Below, in pieces: positions 25,870-34,158 of a DNA stretch of 64,000 bases. Every line of letters begins with the position of its first letter. The first letter of the stretch is position 1. This DNA comes from Linepithema humile (taxonomy: Eukaryota > Arthropoda > Insecta > Hymenoptera > Formicidae), in the NCBI RefSeq assembly GCF_040581485.1, contig NC_090128.1:35990931-36054930 (forward strand), given 5' to 3'. The translations under genes were made by a program, and so were the position numbers. The notes under the pieces were generated by a model, which worked only from the letters and a program-made list of their open reading frames with translations, was not told the origin of the DNA and did not search any database.

Positions 25870-26597
25870 TAGGGATGCACCGGATACCGGATATGTATCC
25901 GGTTATCCTGTATTATCCGGCCTCTGCCGAATAATACTGGATAGCCGGATATTTTCTTTTATCCGGCCGGATACCGAAAATCCAAATGCGACTAATGCGA
26001 GTATTACCGAAGAAATAGCTAATGGACAAGTTGAATTTCAAAGAAAACTTAGTGACAGATCTAAGAAAAAAAGGTAAATATATCAAACTGAACTCAAGAA
26101 ATATTTAGTATTACCGCTAACAAAAAGGACAGACAATCCCATATCGTGATGGAAAAAACATCATTCTAAATTTCCAAATTAAAAAATCTTGTTTTGAAAT
26201 ATTTAAGTGCTCCATCTTCTTCAGTAAATTCAGAAAGACTATTTAGTTCCGCAGGGAACGTTTACACAGACCATCGAAATAAATTACATCCAGACAATGC
26301 AGAAATGCTAATTTTTATAATAAAAAATTTAAATATTTAATTTTTATTTTTAATAACTGTTTAACAATCAAGAGAATTGACAATAAAATATTATTTTAAA
26401 GTAAATAACAATATTTTCTTTTCTTTATTTAATTGATAATTAACTCCATTTTTTAAATATTAAAATGTTTCTGCCGCATAATATCCGGTTTATCCGAAAA
26501 AATAGTGTCCAGCCGGATTATCCGGTATCCGGTCGCGAGAGTATACGTTTATCCTATATCCGGCTATCCGGTAAAATCACTATCCGGTGCATCCCTA
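25870..26597 (+). mobile_element. 728-bp hAT element remnant with 8-bp target duplication TTGTCAAC
   Basis: Terminal inverted repeats TAGGGATGCACCGGAT / ATCCGGTGCATCCCTA are flanked by TTGTCAAC at 25862-25869 and 26598-26605. Many ATCCGG words fill the subterminal regions. At about 26195-26340 it retains the hAT C-terminal dimerisation domain (YLSAPSSSVNSERLFSSAGN, ending ...MLIFIIKNLNI and stop), so it is an internally deleted autonomous element. It interrupts the DDE gene immediately after the first candidate catalytic Asp. Confidence 0.93.
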
Positions 26598-27427
26598 TTG
26601 TCAACCCATTGGGATCGAAGACAGGTGTGCATAAGTTAGGAGCTTTTTATTACACAATTCAAAATTTGCCACCGCATATAAATTCAGAACTTAGTAGCAT
26701 ACATGTTCTGCTTCTTTGTTGTGATTCGGATGTAAAAAAGTATGGATCTAAAAAGATTCTTGCTCCGTTTTTGCAAGACTTAGTTAAGTTAGAGAGCGAT
26801 GAAGAAATACCCATAGAAATTGGACCTCATCAATTTATACTTCGCGGATTTTTAGCTGCTTTTGTTGGGGATGGACTTTCTGTTCATGATGTATATAATC
26901 TTCTTGGACCATCAGCCAATAAGTTTTGTCGAATGTGCTTGTATACCAGAGCCGATTTACATGCTGGTTCTGTTGAAACAGCACAACCAAGAACTGAAGA
27001 GGTTTTTAAGAACATCTTGCTCTCTTAGAACAGACAAACTTTTCTGCTGAGTCAAAATCAGCGACAGGAGTCCAAGGACTGTTCATTGCATAGTTCACGT
27101 TATTTCCATATTTCTCGAAATAAAATTTTTGATCCTATGCATGATTTTCTATGCGGTATATGCCCAATGATTTTAAAATTAATATTACGTGAATACATAT
27201 TAGTACAGGGAAGGTTCAATGTTCAATATTTCAATGATCGAATATCATCATTCCAATATGGATTTACAGAAAAAGTTAATAAACCATCCGCAAATTTCAT
27301 CGAAGCTATGCTCCGCAAAAGAGATAATACATTAAGCCAAATAGCAATGCAAACGTGGTGCCTCGTGTGTGCTTTTCCATTTTTGGTTTGCGAAAAAGTG
27401 CGTAATGGAAATGAACATATGGAAATG

Positions 27428-27797
27428 AGTAGTTATACTATGATAATTCTAACCCAGGGGCAATGAGGGGGGTGCGGGTGAAGAGGGGAAGAGGGGTATC
27501 GGATAACAGTGGAGGGGGTAAAACGTCATCATTTTTGGAGGAGAGGGGGTAAATGTGGAGTGGTAGGGGTATCAGATTACAATAATTTCCGGAAGATAAG
27601 GATTGTTAATACAAATCGCGAGATAAGGATTTCCGGAAAAGATAAGGATTGTTTATTGGAAAGAGAACTGTTTATTGGTGCAGGTTTTTTTTTCTACACA
27701 TCAAAGTAGAGCGCCATGTTGTCGGAATCATTATGTTTATAGTATGCAGGTTCGTGCAGATTTACGGATTGCGTCATCGCTGTATTTTAGAACAAAG
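27428..27797 (+). repeat. Polinton left terminal inverted repeat (~370 bp)
   Basis: Matches the reverse complement of 44910-45279 from the first base to the TTTTAGAACAAA word, with a handful of mismatches (for example GATAATTC versus GATGATTC) and a short unmatched patch near 27670-27695. Contains repeated GGGGTATC and GATAAGGATTGTT words. Confidence 0.93.
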
Positions 27798-27995
27798 AGG
27801 CAGCATTTGAGCGCCGTTTCTTAGAGGGTGTGATAATGATTGTTAATACAAATTGTAGGCATCGCCATGTTGCTAGATGCGTCATCGTGTTTGGAGGAGA
27901 GGAGGTAATTTTGGAATGGTGGGGGGTATCAGATCACAATAATTCCCGGAAGAGATAAGATAAGGATTGTTAATGCAAATATGAGCCATCGATAG
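27780..27995 (+). repeat. Polinton inner subterminal repeat, left copy
   Basis: This stretch, contiguous with the left TIR, is repeated in inverse at about 43515-43735, with shared landmarks GCATTTGAGCGCCGTTTC and GGCATCGCCATGTTGCTAG. On the right side it is separated from the outer TIR by about 1.2 kb. Confidence 0.9.
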
Positions 27996-28005
27996 TTTTA
28001 ATCAA

Positions 28006-28032
28006 TGTCGTGTGCAACAAGCGGGTATATAA
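28006..28032 (+). promoter_or_regulatory. end-proximal promoter module P1 (TATA box)
   Basis: TGTCGTGTGCAACAAG followed directly by CGGGTATATAAGG. The same module occurs at 43464-43491 and 44749-44775 on the minus strand, each time just upstream of a start codon. Here the ATG at 28067 is about 36 bp past the TATA box. Confidence 0.75.
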
Positions 28033-28066
28033 GGTCCATCATGACCAAGTCGAGGTAACAGTCGAA

Positions 28067-28330
28067 ATGTTCATCGCGCTATTGGACGAACGTGACATTC
28101 TGAGCTTGTCCGCGGAGCAATTAGAAATCGTGCCGAAAGTGATTCTTATAAAAAACTTTGCTCGGTTTGTGGATCACGTGTGGGATAGGCTACCGGATCA
28201 TTTAAGAGCGGATCCGGAAGTGCAAGGTTATCGTCGGTGCTCGTTGCACTACAACCAGTCGTGGCAGCGTGACCACATCGACGGGCCCCCACCGTACAGG
28301 AAAGATTGCACTTTGTGCAAACTGAAATAG
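28067..28330 (+). CDS. Polinton left-end small protein (87 aa), unknown function
   Basis: The start at 28067 (MFIALLDERDIL) is chosen because promoter P1 (TATA about 28026) makes any earlier start untranscribed. The protein has a helical N-terminal half (LSLSAEQLEIVPKVILI), the word DHVWDRLPDHLRADPEVQG, and a Cys pair near the C-terminus (DCTLCKLK). I do not recognise the family. The stop codon TAG is directly followed by GTAAAG, a splice-donor sequence, with a matching acceptor 97 bp later just before the next gene. The two frames therefore probably share one transcript. Confidence 0.6.
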   Translation: MFIALLDERDILSLSAEQLEIVPKVILIKNFARFVDHVWDRLPDHLRADPEVQGYRRCSLHYNQSWQRDHIDGPPPYRKDCTLCKLK

Positions 28331-28427
28331 GTAAAGTACACATTTTTAAAATATCTTTAATACACATTTTTCGAATGTGTAATAACTAATTGAATATTTT
28401 TATTTTAATAATTTTTATTTATTACAG
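28331..28427 (+). other. probable 97-bp intron between two left-end Polinton genes
   Basis: GTAAAG donor and TTTATTTATTACAG acceptor. Splicing would leave the upstream stop codon only two bases from the downstream ATG, producing a tight two-cistron message. This is inferred from splice signals alone. Confidence 0.5.
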
Positions 28428-28429
28428 AG

Positions 28430-29038
28430 ATGGAAGACAGTCTCGCCTTACGAGAGGAAAATCTGAGTACTCTCACAGATTGGTTAACAACATGTCGGGA
28501 ATGTAGAAGGAAGTATAAAAGCAGTGAGGAAATAATTGAAAAGTATACAACATTTCCTGCATTCATTAAACCATATATTCCGGATACTATATTTCGACAA
28601 CAATTTATCGAATGGACGAGTGAAATTGACGACAGTGTACTAGAATATTCCGAGGAGGAATTTTCGACGTTTTTAATAGAATCTATCCTGCCGATATTGA
28701 TGGAAAAGTTGTGCTCGTTATGCGCTCAGGATAGTCTAATATCAAGGATCTCTTCACACTATTATGACTACATATATTATATGATACCGAAGCAGTATAG
28801 ATCAGCGATACTGGAAAAAATTAGAAAAATGCATCCAGAGAAGGTGCCGACATCGATACATTTGCACAAAGTACACACAACTCCTCAACATCAAACATCG
28901 ATCGTACACATTTTGCAGAACCGGGAGAACGGAGTATGCAACACCTCGGTGCAAGAAAAGAATGAACAATGTTTTTGCAGAACCGGGATAACGGAGTATA
29001 CAACACTGAACCATGTATGCGGAACTAATTATTTTTAA
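28430..29038 (+). CDS. Polinton left-end protein (202 aa), unknown function
   Basis: The ATG at 28430 lies two bases after a splice acceptor. The protein is mostly helical by composition and acidic in its first two thirds (EEIIEKY, EIDDSVLEYSEEEFSTFLIES), with CxxC (TCREC, SLCAQD) near residues 23 and 95 and a short basic stretch (EKIRKMHPEKV) around residue 137. Its last 50 residues contain a twofold repeat (LQNRENGVCNTS / CRTGITEYTTLN) that corresponds to a DNA-level duplication of GCAGAACCGGGA at 28916 and 28978. AATAAA signals follow at about 29036-29060. No family recognised. Confidence 0.6.
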   Translation: MEDSLALREENLSTLTDWLTTCRECRRKYKSSEEIIEKYTTFPAFIKPYIPDTIFRQQFIEWTSEIDDSVLEYSEEEFSTFLIESILPILMEKLCSLCAQDSLISRISSHYYDYIYYMIPKQYRSAILEKIRKMHPEKVPTSIHLHKVHTTPQHQTSIVHILQNRENGVCNTSVQEKNEQCFCRTGITEYTTLNHVCGTNYF

Positions 29039-29464
29039 TAAATATTATTTATCAATAAAATAATTTGAATTATTATTCCTGTGCCTCATCTTATTCACTG
29101 ACCTATCCTACTGCGAGATAAGCGCGCGCGTCATGTTACACTACACGATAGAAGGAAACGAGCGAACCAGTGACTATCATTTTTTTTTCTTTTAATTGTG
29201 GCGAATAATATAGAGTGAATTATTTAAGTTATGCATTTATTCTAAACACCAATAATATACTTATGTTTTCTTCTTAATACAAATTATCCGTGGTAAAAAT
29301 ATAAATTTAATAGGAACTCTAATCTAAACTTAATATGTAATTTAAGGATGGTAGGTGAAAGGAGAAAAAATCGCAATAAGATTAGTATTAACAAATTTTA
29401 TTCATATTTTTTTTTTCATCTATACATTTTTTACAAAAAAAAAAAAATTGTTTCAACCGAGCCT

Positions 29465-29674
29465 TTAACGCCTTTCACGATTACGAGGAGGGACGGGAGG
29501 CGCTTGAGTCGTTCTCGGACGAGGCTCGACCACAGCTATCGGCTTGTGGTACACTCCGCAATCCTTACACTTCTCGTATTCGGAATTTTTTCTATTCTGA
29601 TCACGCTCCATTTTTCTATACTTTTTTCTCCACCGCGTGCACACTTTGAACTGATAAATTTCTCTCTTCCGCAC
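29465..29674 (-). CDS. small basic, proline-rich Polinton protein with CxxC (69 aa)
   Basis: A TATA-like TATATAAGG lies about 20 bp upstream on the minus strand (plus about 29676-29688). The protein is strongly basic at its N-terminus (CTRWRKKYRKMERD), has CKDCG, and ends in a Pro/Arg-rich tail (EPRPRTTQAPPVPPRNRERR). An AATAAA on the minus strand follows near 29397. The tail resembles disordered SH3/late-domain-type sequences only in composition. It may be a genuine small gene or an exon. No homologue recognised. Confidence 0.4.
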   Translation of the reverse strand: MRKREIYQFKVCTRWRKKYRKMERDQNRKNSEYEKCKDCGVYHKPIAVVEPRPRTTQAPPVPPRNRERR

Positions 29675-29744
29675 ACCTTATATACAGCTCGACGCAAAAA
29701 CGTCAATTTCGCTGTAGTAATAAACGTTAAAATACGTTCGATAG

Positions 29745-30045
29745 ATGTACAAAAGATGTTAAAAGTTGTACGTAAGATGTTCAACAATACGTTAAAAGAT
29801 GTTACATAGATGTTAAAAGTAGTACGATAGACGTTCAAAGACGTACAATAGACGTTCGATAGACGTACGAGAGGCGTACGAGAGACGTTCAAAGATGTAC
29901 AATAGATGTACGATAGACGTTCGATAGACGTTCAAAGATGTACGAGAGGCGTACAATAGATGTTCAATAGATGTTAAAAGTAGTTCGATTGACGTTCAAA
30001 GACGTTTGATATACGTTCAATAAATGTCTGAAAGATGTACGAGAT
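29745..30045. repeat. degenerate ~10-bp tandem array (GACGTTC / GATGTAC words)
   Basis: About 300 bp of imperfect repeats built on RAYGTWCRATA/ RAYGTTCAAAG units (for example GATAGACGTTC, AGATGTACAATA), about 25-30 units. Stops occur in most frames, so it is unlikely to code. It separates the left-end genes from the capsid unit. Confidence 0.8.
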
Positions 30046-30140
30046 AAGCGATAGACCATATTATATGGTGGATTATGTGATGGATAAAAGGTGGAATAAA
30101 AGTCATACGAGTGTGATACACATTATTTTATTAGCATAAA

Positions 30141-30680
30141 TCATAGTTGTTTTACACGTTTGTTACGCTCAAACCACCACTTGTACAATTTGCAAACATT
30201 CCGCATAGCGCAATGTCTCGTGTGATACGCGCAGCGCAAGGTTCCGATTACATCCAAGTTCGTCAGGCGTGCGATATCTTCGTAATCCGCATCTATTGTT
30301 TCAATCTCTACATCATCTTCCAAAATCTCGCACAACCACTTTTTCTTCTCGAGTCCTTTCACGTATATCAGAGACGGTTCCGTACCAATGGCATTGTTGA
30401 TAAGACTTTTCATCTGACTGTACGAGACGTGTCCATCTTCCCATCGGAAGCCGTGGTGGTGTATCCGTAACCAACACGCCAGCGATTTTTCCGATTTCGT
30501 CAACAGATACCACGGTACGTGTTCACGAAATACGTAATGAGATAGCGTTTCGCCATCTCGAAGTACCGCTACCTCTTTCACGATAAAAATGTTGTTGAAC
30601 GCGTAACCTTGCAAGTCGACGAAAATTGGTACGTTCGACATCGTCGTCGACCGTCGGAAAACTGACGTTCCCATTCGCAC
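30141..30680 (-). CDS. conserved Polinton-associated protein with VDLQG motif (up to 179 aa)
   Basis: Last gene of the leftward capsid unit, 19 bp after the major capsid gene. An internal start at MSNVPIFVDLQGY (about residue 14) is as likely as the first ATG. I recognise this family as one repeatedly found in insect Polintons: VDLQG, KEVAVL...LSHYVF, LLTKSEKS..WL...HHG..WEDG, YVKGLEKKKWL, DADYED and a closing HxxxCAMRNV helix. The order of an N-terminal DxQ strand, a following E-containing strand and a C-terminal His helix resembles DEDD/RNase-H-like exonucleases, but this fold call is inference and no activity is known to me. An AATAAA on the minus strand follows at about 30123-30130. Confidence 0.75.
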   Translation of the reverse strand: MRMGTSVFRRSTTMSNVPIFVDLQGYAFNNIFIVKEVAVLRDGETLSHYVFREHVPWYLLTKSEKSLACWLRIHHHGFRWEDGHVSYSQMKSLINNAIGTEPSLIYVKGLEKKKWLCEILEDDVEIETIDADYEDIARLTNLDVIGTLRCAYHTRHCAMRNVCKLYKWWFERNKRVKQL

Positions 30681-30699
30681 ACGTCTAATTTATAACTTT

Positions 30700-31899
30700 T
30701 CACACGAGTCTGCGCACAATGTTGTTCAGTGGATTATATTCGACCATTCGATCGTGTATAATGAGACAATAGGCGGTGGTGTTGGCCGGTATATTTTCCT
30801 TACAATCAAATTCTATTCGCACGTCAACGGTGGCGCTCTTGACAGAGTCGTTTTGTCGCGAACAATCTATGACTACGAACGGACCGGCTTTCGAGAATTC
30901 ATCGATGTCCAAATACGTATCGTCCTGTCCATAATAGGCTTTGCGGAAACGTGCATACATATTGTACAGTATAGCGTATCGACTCTTGTCGAAATCCAAA
31001 TTCATGTCGTCGTACGGATAAAAATCTGAATTCAGATGCAGTCTCACATTGGTGAGTTTACAAGCGTCAAATTGCGTAGCGTTTTCAGACAGTACGTTTT
31101 TTCGACCGGTTTGGAGAGCAAAGATTACGTATCGCGGTTTTTCCAATTGCGTTGCGGCTTTGACCGCCCAGGAATGCTTCGTTGTATTCTGCAGCAGAGG
31201 AAACTCGTACAGATCCCACGAACGGAAGCACACGCTCAGATATCTTCCGCTTTCCAAAGTTCGAAGAAGAGACAGCTTGTTGACTTCGCTCAGAGATACA
31301 TGCGGCATTCGCCACTGTATCTTGAGTAGTTCGATCGTTGGATTCGTATCGACTCGTCCAACGAGAGAATTATTATCGTTGCGCGATCGTATCAATACAA
31401 GTTCGTGACGAGCGTTGATTACAATCCGTTTGTAGTCCTCGCAGAATCCTAAAAGAGTATTGAGCGGAACGCAAAAATTAAAGTTTCCATCGAGCAACGG
31501 ATTTCCATCCGGATTCCACGATGCGTATTTCAGCGTCTTGCTCTTCTCCGTCGTCAGCGATACATAGTTTTTGATCGTGCTCGTTATTCCAACGTTTCTG
31601 TTACGATCGATTTCAACTCCGTCGAGCTCGTATCGCATTTCATCAAACATGAACGCGACACAATTATTTCCCATTATACACACGTTATCTCTATTCTCAC
31701 CGGCAGGAGTAACGAGTTTTCCTTCAACGTAGAGAAAACTCTCACACGGTAACATGTACAAATCCTGTTGCTGTATCGGTATTCGTATCTCATCGCTGTG
31801 TCCCAACGTCGTGTTAGCGTACGGATTGTACGTGTGCATCTCATATTTCACGATACGCTCGTCGAAGACGGGCTCGTCAGCGATGTCGAGTATATCCAT
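30700..31899 (-). CDS. Polinton major capsid protein (double jelly-roll), 399 aa
   Basis: The protein shows the conserved block of insect Polinton capsid proteins: NCVAFMFDEMRYELDGVEI (residues about 79-97), RNRNVGITSTIKNYVSLT, and later LHLNSDFYPYDDMNLDF and YAILYNMYARFRKAYYG (in the last quarter). The family builds the pseudo-hexagonal capsomers of a virion-like shell. Length is in the lower part of the usual range. No frameshift is visible. It lies between the minor capsid gene and the VDLQG gene on the same strand, forming the capsid/maturation unit. A structural check of the fold would settle the exact assignment; the neighbourhood makes it strong. Confidence 0.85.
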   Translation of the reverse strand: MDILDIADEPVFDERIVKYEMHTYNPYANTTLGHSDEIRIPIQQQDLYMLPCESFLYVEGKLVTPAGENRDNVCIMGNNCVAFMFDEMRYELDGVEIDRNRNVGITSTIKNYVSLTTEKSKTLKYASWNPDGNPLLDGNFNFCVPLNTLLGFCEDYKRIVINARHELVLIRSRNDNNSLVGRVDTNPTIELLKIQWRMPHVSLSEVNKLSLLRTLESGRYLSVCFRSWDLYEFPLLQNTTKHSWAVKAATQLEKPRYVIFALQTGRKNVLSENATQFDACKLTNVRLHLNSDFYPYDDMNLDFDKSRYAILYNMYARFRKAYYGQDDTYLDIDEFSKAGPFVVIDCSRQNDSVKSATVDVRIEFDCKENIPANTTAYCLIIHDRMVEYNPLNNIVRRLV

Positions 31900-32022
31900 C
31901 TCTTTAAACGTTTCTCACAACGAATCCCAACGATTTTAAAAAGTTTACGTTCGTCATACTGAGCCTCTTGAATGGCGATGTTTTCCCAATTTTCGTTGTT
32001 CTCTCAATCACTCGCTGTTCGT

Positions 32023-32751
32023 TCAACACGAGCATTTCCTCGCACCACGTCGCCGCAAGTGCAGTCTGATGGTAATCTCCTCTCCGCGAAAATCGATCAA
32101 TCGTCCGTCTTGATCCACCACACGCAAGGTGATATCGGTAACGCTCCTCGCGATGACCGGAAGGTAAATGATTTGCGCCGGTGTTTCCGAGACTTTATAT
32201 CCCGGAGGCACGTTCGGTGAAAATTCGTGTATCGTGTGCACCGACCTGTCGTTGGCGTACGCACCCGTGGTTATGCTGCATTCCACTCGAATAATGTTTA
32301 CGTTGACGATGTTTACCGAGGAATCTGATTCGTGCAACTTTCTCGGTTCCAGTATACGACCCGTCGAAAATCCAAACAGCGGTCCGATGGTATTCGGTTT
32401 GGCGAAATTTATTCGAAAAGCGCACATGATTTCACTCTTCATGGTATTAACGTTGGGACGAAGTGACAATGGATAATCTTGCTCTTCACTTTTTCCTCGT
32501 TTTTGCAGTATCGCGCGTTTCAGATAAGAAGCAATGGCGTCCAATTCGTACGATCCTTCGGGAATTGTAATTTCTTCGTCATTGCCGTCGAAATAAAATT
32601 TATTGTTCGCTACCGTCACGTTCGGAATCGTGTTGTAGGTCTCCATCGTGGTTAGGCCGAGCTCGTAGTCCCCATCGCTCAAGTCTATCGGTGGAAAATA
32701 ATCCACTGTGAGAACGCTGCTTTTACCGCTTAGAGTGAGCGTCAGCGACAT
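32023..32751 (-). CDS. Polinton minor capsid (penton-type, single jelly-roll), 242 aa
   Basis: Recognised by the C-terminal block typical of Polinton minor capsid proteins: HTIHEFSPNVPPGYKVSE, IIYLPVIARSVTDITLRVVDQ and FRGEEITIRLHLRRR. The N-terminal half has the jelly-roll-like DYELGLTTMETYNTIPNV and IPEGSYELDAIASYL stretches. Its start overlaps the end of the protease gene by 29 bp in another frame, a compaction seen in virus-like elements. The product is expected at capsid vertices. The frame is intact. Confidence 0.88.
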   Translation of the reverse strand: MSLTLTLSGKSSVLTVDYFPPIDLSDGDYELGLTTMETYNTIPNVTVANNKFYFDGNDEEITIPEGSYELDAIASYLKRAILQKRGKSEEQDYPLSLRPNVNTMKSEIMCAFRINFAKPNTIGPLFGFSTGRILEPRKLHESDSSVNIVNVNIIRVECSITTGAYANDRSVHTIHEFSPNVPPGYKVSETPAQIIYLPVIARSVTDITLRVVDQDGRLIDFRGEEITIRLHLRRRGARKCSC

Positions 32752-33160
32752 TGCCGAGATTCCATCGACGACTGATGTCGATCGATGGCGGATCGATTTT
32801 TATATCTATTTTCTGGAGGAACAAGAGGCACAATTGTCCGCAGATCGTTTGATCGTACGTCTGGTAGACCGTGCGATTGTACGTTATCGTTGTATCGGTG
32901 TCTCCGAGGTAGCGTGTAAGCTCCTTCGGCGGTTGCAAATTGCCAAAGCTGTCAAAGTATACGGCGCGATCGCCTCTCTTGGCGTACGCCACCCAATGCG
33001 TGCCCGGCCCGTCGACATCGTCCAAATTCACGATACCGCTCTCATTTTTATGTATCTTGTTGGGTAAAGCGTTACGCATGTAGACACCTCGGAAATACGG
33101 TATTCGCATACGCTTCGCTATTCGTGACAATTGTAGATTGGTGGTGGCACCCGTGGGCAT
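32723..33160 (-). CDS. adenain-type cysteine protease (capsid maturation), 145 aa
   Basis: Catalytic residues are readable: His55 in GTHWVAY, Asp70 in YFDSFG, Gln104 and Cys107 in QTICGQLCLLFLQ. This is the order and spacing of adenovirus-type maturation proteases (C5 family), which trim structural proteins during assembly. The length is short but complete. It sits 2 bp from the PLA2-domain gene upstream and overlaps the minor capsid gene downstream. All catalytic residues are present, so this copy may be functional. Confidence 0.93.
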   Translation of the reverse strand: MPTGATTNLQLSRIAKRMRIPYFRGVYMRNALPNKIHKNESGIVNLDDVDGPGTHWVAYAKRGDRAVYFDSFGNLQPPKELTRYLGDTDTTITYNRTVYQTYDQTICGQLCLLFLQKIDIKIDPPSIDISRRWNLGNVADAHSKR

Positions 33161-33162
33161 CT

Positions 33163-33783
33163 CTATCGTTTTTTCGACGTTTTTTGTTTTCTCTTTAATC
33201 CTTTGCCCCGCTTGTACGGAGCGAGATAAATCCCCCGTCCTTCCATTGCTTTATTGTGACGTTTCGTCTCTTCGAGTTGTCGTCGCGCGGCCTTAGAGTC
33301 GTTCACCGCCTTTGCAACACCCGCCGCTCCACCGGCAAGCGAACCGATAACTCCCAAGAGCGGTAACAACGGTAACATACCACCGCGTTTCGCCGTCGGA
33401 AGCGTTCTCCTCTTGGTCTTCTTCTTCTTCTTTCCCTTTGTCATACCCATCCCCAATTTCGTCTTTGCTTTCATAGCAGCCCATACGGCGGTAGCAGCAG
33501 CCCTCTCACCGAGAGTCGCGTCCGCAGCGGTGATCCGCACCCGCGCTTTATCGGCGAGAACGCGATCGGCTGCGTGGCGGTCCGCTGATTCGCGGTTTTG
33601 CGAGTACGCGATGTCGTGATCGCGACACGCCGCGTCCAACGGATTGATACCTCGATCCCCTCGCGCGAGTCGTTTCCGCAGACGAGTCCCCGGCCCGCAA
33701 AATTGGTAGCCGGGTATATGCAGCTCCAACGGTAGTCGATTTATCACACTGTTCAGTAAACCGGCACCCTTGTATCGTTTCAT
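33163..33783 (-). CDS. PLA2-domain capsid-associated protein, 206 aa
   Basis: First gene of the leftward unit. Residues about 20-62 form a parvovirus-VP1-type phospholipase A2 core: calcium loop YQFCGPGT (26-33), INPLDAACRDHDIAY with the catalytic His56-Asp57 pair. After that come an Ala-rich helix, a very basic stretch (KGKKKKKTKRR, about 116-126), a hydrophobic Gly/Ala/Leu segment (MLPLLPLLGVIGSLAGGAAG, 136-155) that could insert in membranes, and a basic tail (GKGLKRKQKTSKKR). In related elements and viruses this domain breaches endosomal membranes during entry; here that role is inferred from family knowledge only. Confidence 0.88.
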   Translation of the reverse strand: MKRYKGAGLLNSVINRLPLELHIPGYQFCGPGTRLRKRLARGDRGINPLDAACRDHDIAYSQNRESADRHAADRVLADKARVRITAADATLGERAAATAVWAAMKAKTKLGMGMTKGKKKKKTKRRTLPTAKRGGMLPLLPLLGVIGSLAGGAAGVAKAVNDSKAARRQLEETKRHNKAMEGRGIYLAPYKRGKGLKRKQKTSKKR

Positions 33784-33851
33784 AGAGCGCGAATTCTAAC
33801 GTATCGCGTGTAAATCATATTTCCAACTGAGGTGTGTTTCGACAGCGCTCA

Positions 33852-33863
33852 CCTATAAATAGG
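33852..33863. promoter_or_regulatory. near-palindromic TATA box shared by two divergent Polinton units
   Basis: CCTATAAATAGG reads as TATAAATA on the plus strand and TATTTATAG on the minus. Flanks GCGCTCA / GGAAGCGC extend the dyad. It lies 59 bp before the plus-strand ATG at 33922 and 69 bp before the minus-strand ATG at 33783, and no other TATA box was seen in the 138-bp intergenic space. Confidence 0.65.
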
Positions 33864-33921
33864 AAGCGCGTATCGATCATTAACCAGTAGAATATCAAAG
33901 TTTGTCGGACGACAAAGTACA

Positions 33922-34158
33922 ATGAATAACCGGGATAATAAGAAGGAACGGAAGGAGGTGAATGTCGCAAACGTGTATCGCTAATCGTGTGTTTGAAACA
34001 ATATTTTTTTTTTTTTTCAGGATAATGTCCGAATCATGTATGGAAATAGAGATATTTTAGATCTAGCGACAAATATCCGAGCACCGCTCTTTCCGACATC
34101 CGATGCTGCGCACTCGTCGCGTAATAACAAGGATGAGAAAGAGTCTGGTAAAAAATGA
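33922..34158 (+). CDS. small spliced Polinton protein (57 aa) overlapping the ATPase start
   Basis: Exon 1 (33922-33957) has 12 codons, beginning MNNRDNKKERKE. Then comes an intron 33958-34020 with a GTGAAT donor and a long poly-T tract ending in CAG. Exon 2 (34021-34158) has 45 codons and a TGA. The joined frame is phase-consistent. The stop overlaps the ATPase ATG as ATGA (34155-34158). The peptide is charged and has no recognised domain. Without splicing the first frame stops after about 20 codons. The model rests on splice signals and the exact overlap; it could also be a leader that sets ATPase translation. Confidence 0.5.

Noticed and set aside
27509..27709. 66-codon frame at the left Polinton end
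   Set aside because: Lies wholly in the terminal inverted repeat and is upstream of the only visible promoter.
29348..29809. 153-codon plus-strand open frame
   Set aside because: Runs through poly-T/poly-A tracts, has low-complexity composition and overlaps a better-supported small minus-strand gene.
31036..31408. Plus-strand open frames inside the major capsid gene
   Set aside because: Shadows of the minus-strand capsid frame, caused by GC-rich codon use.
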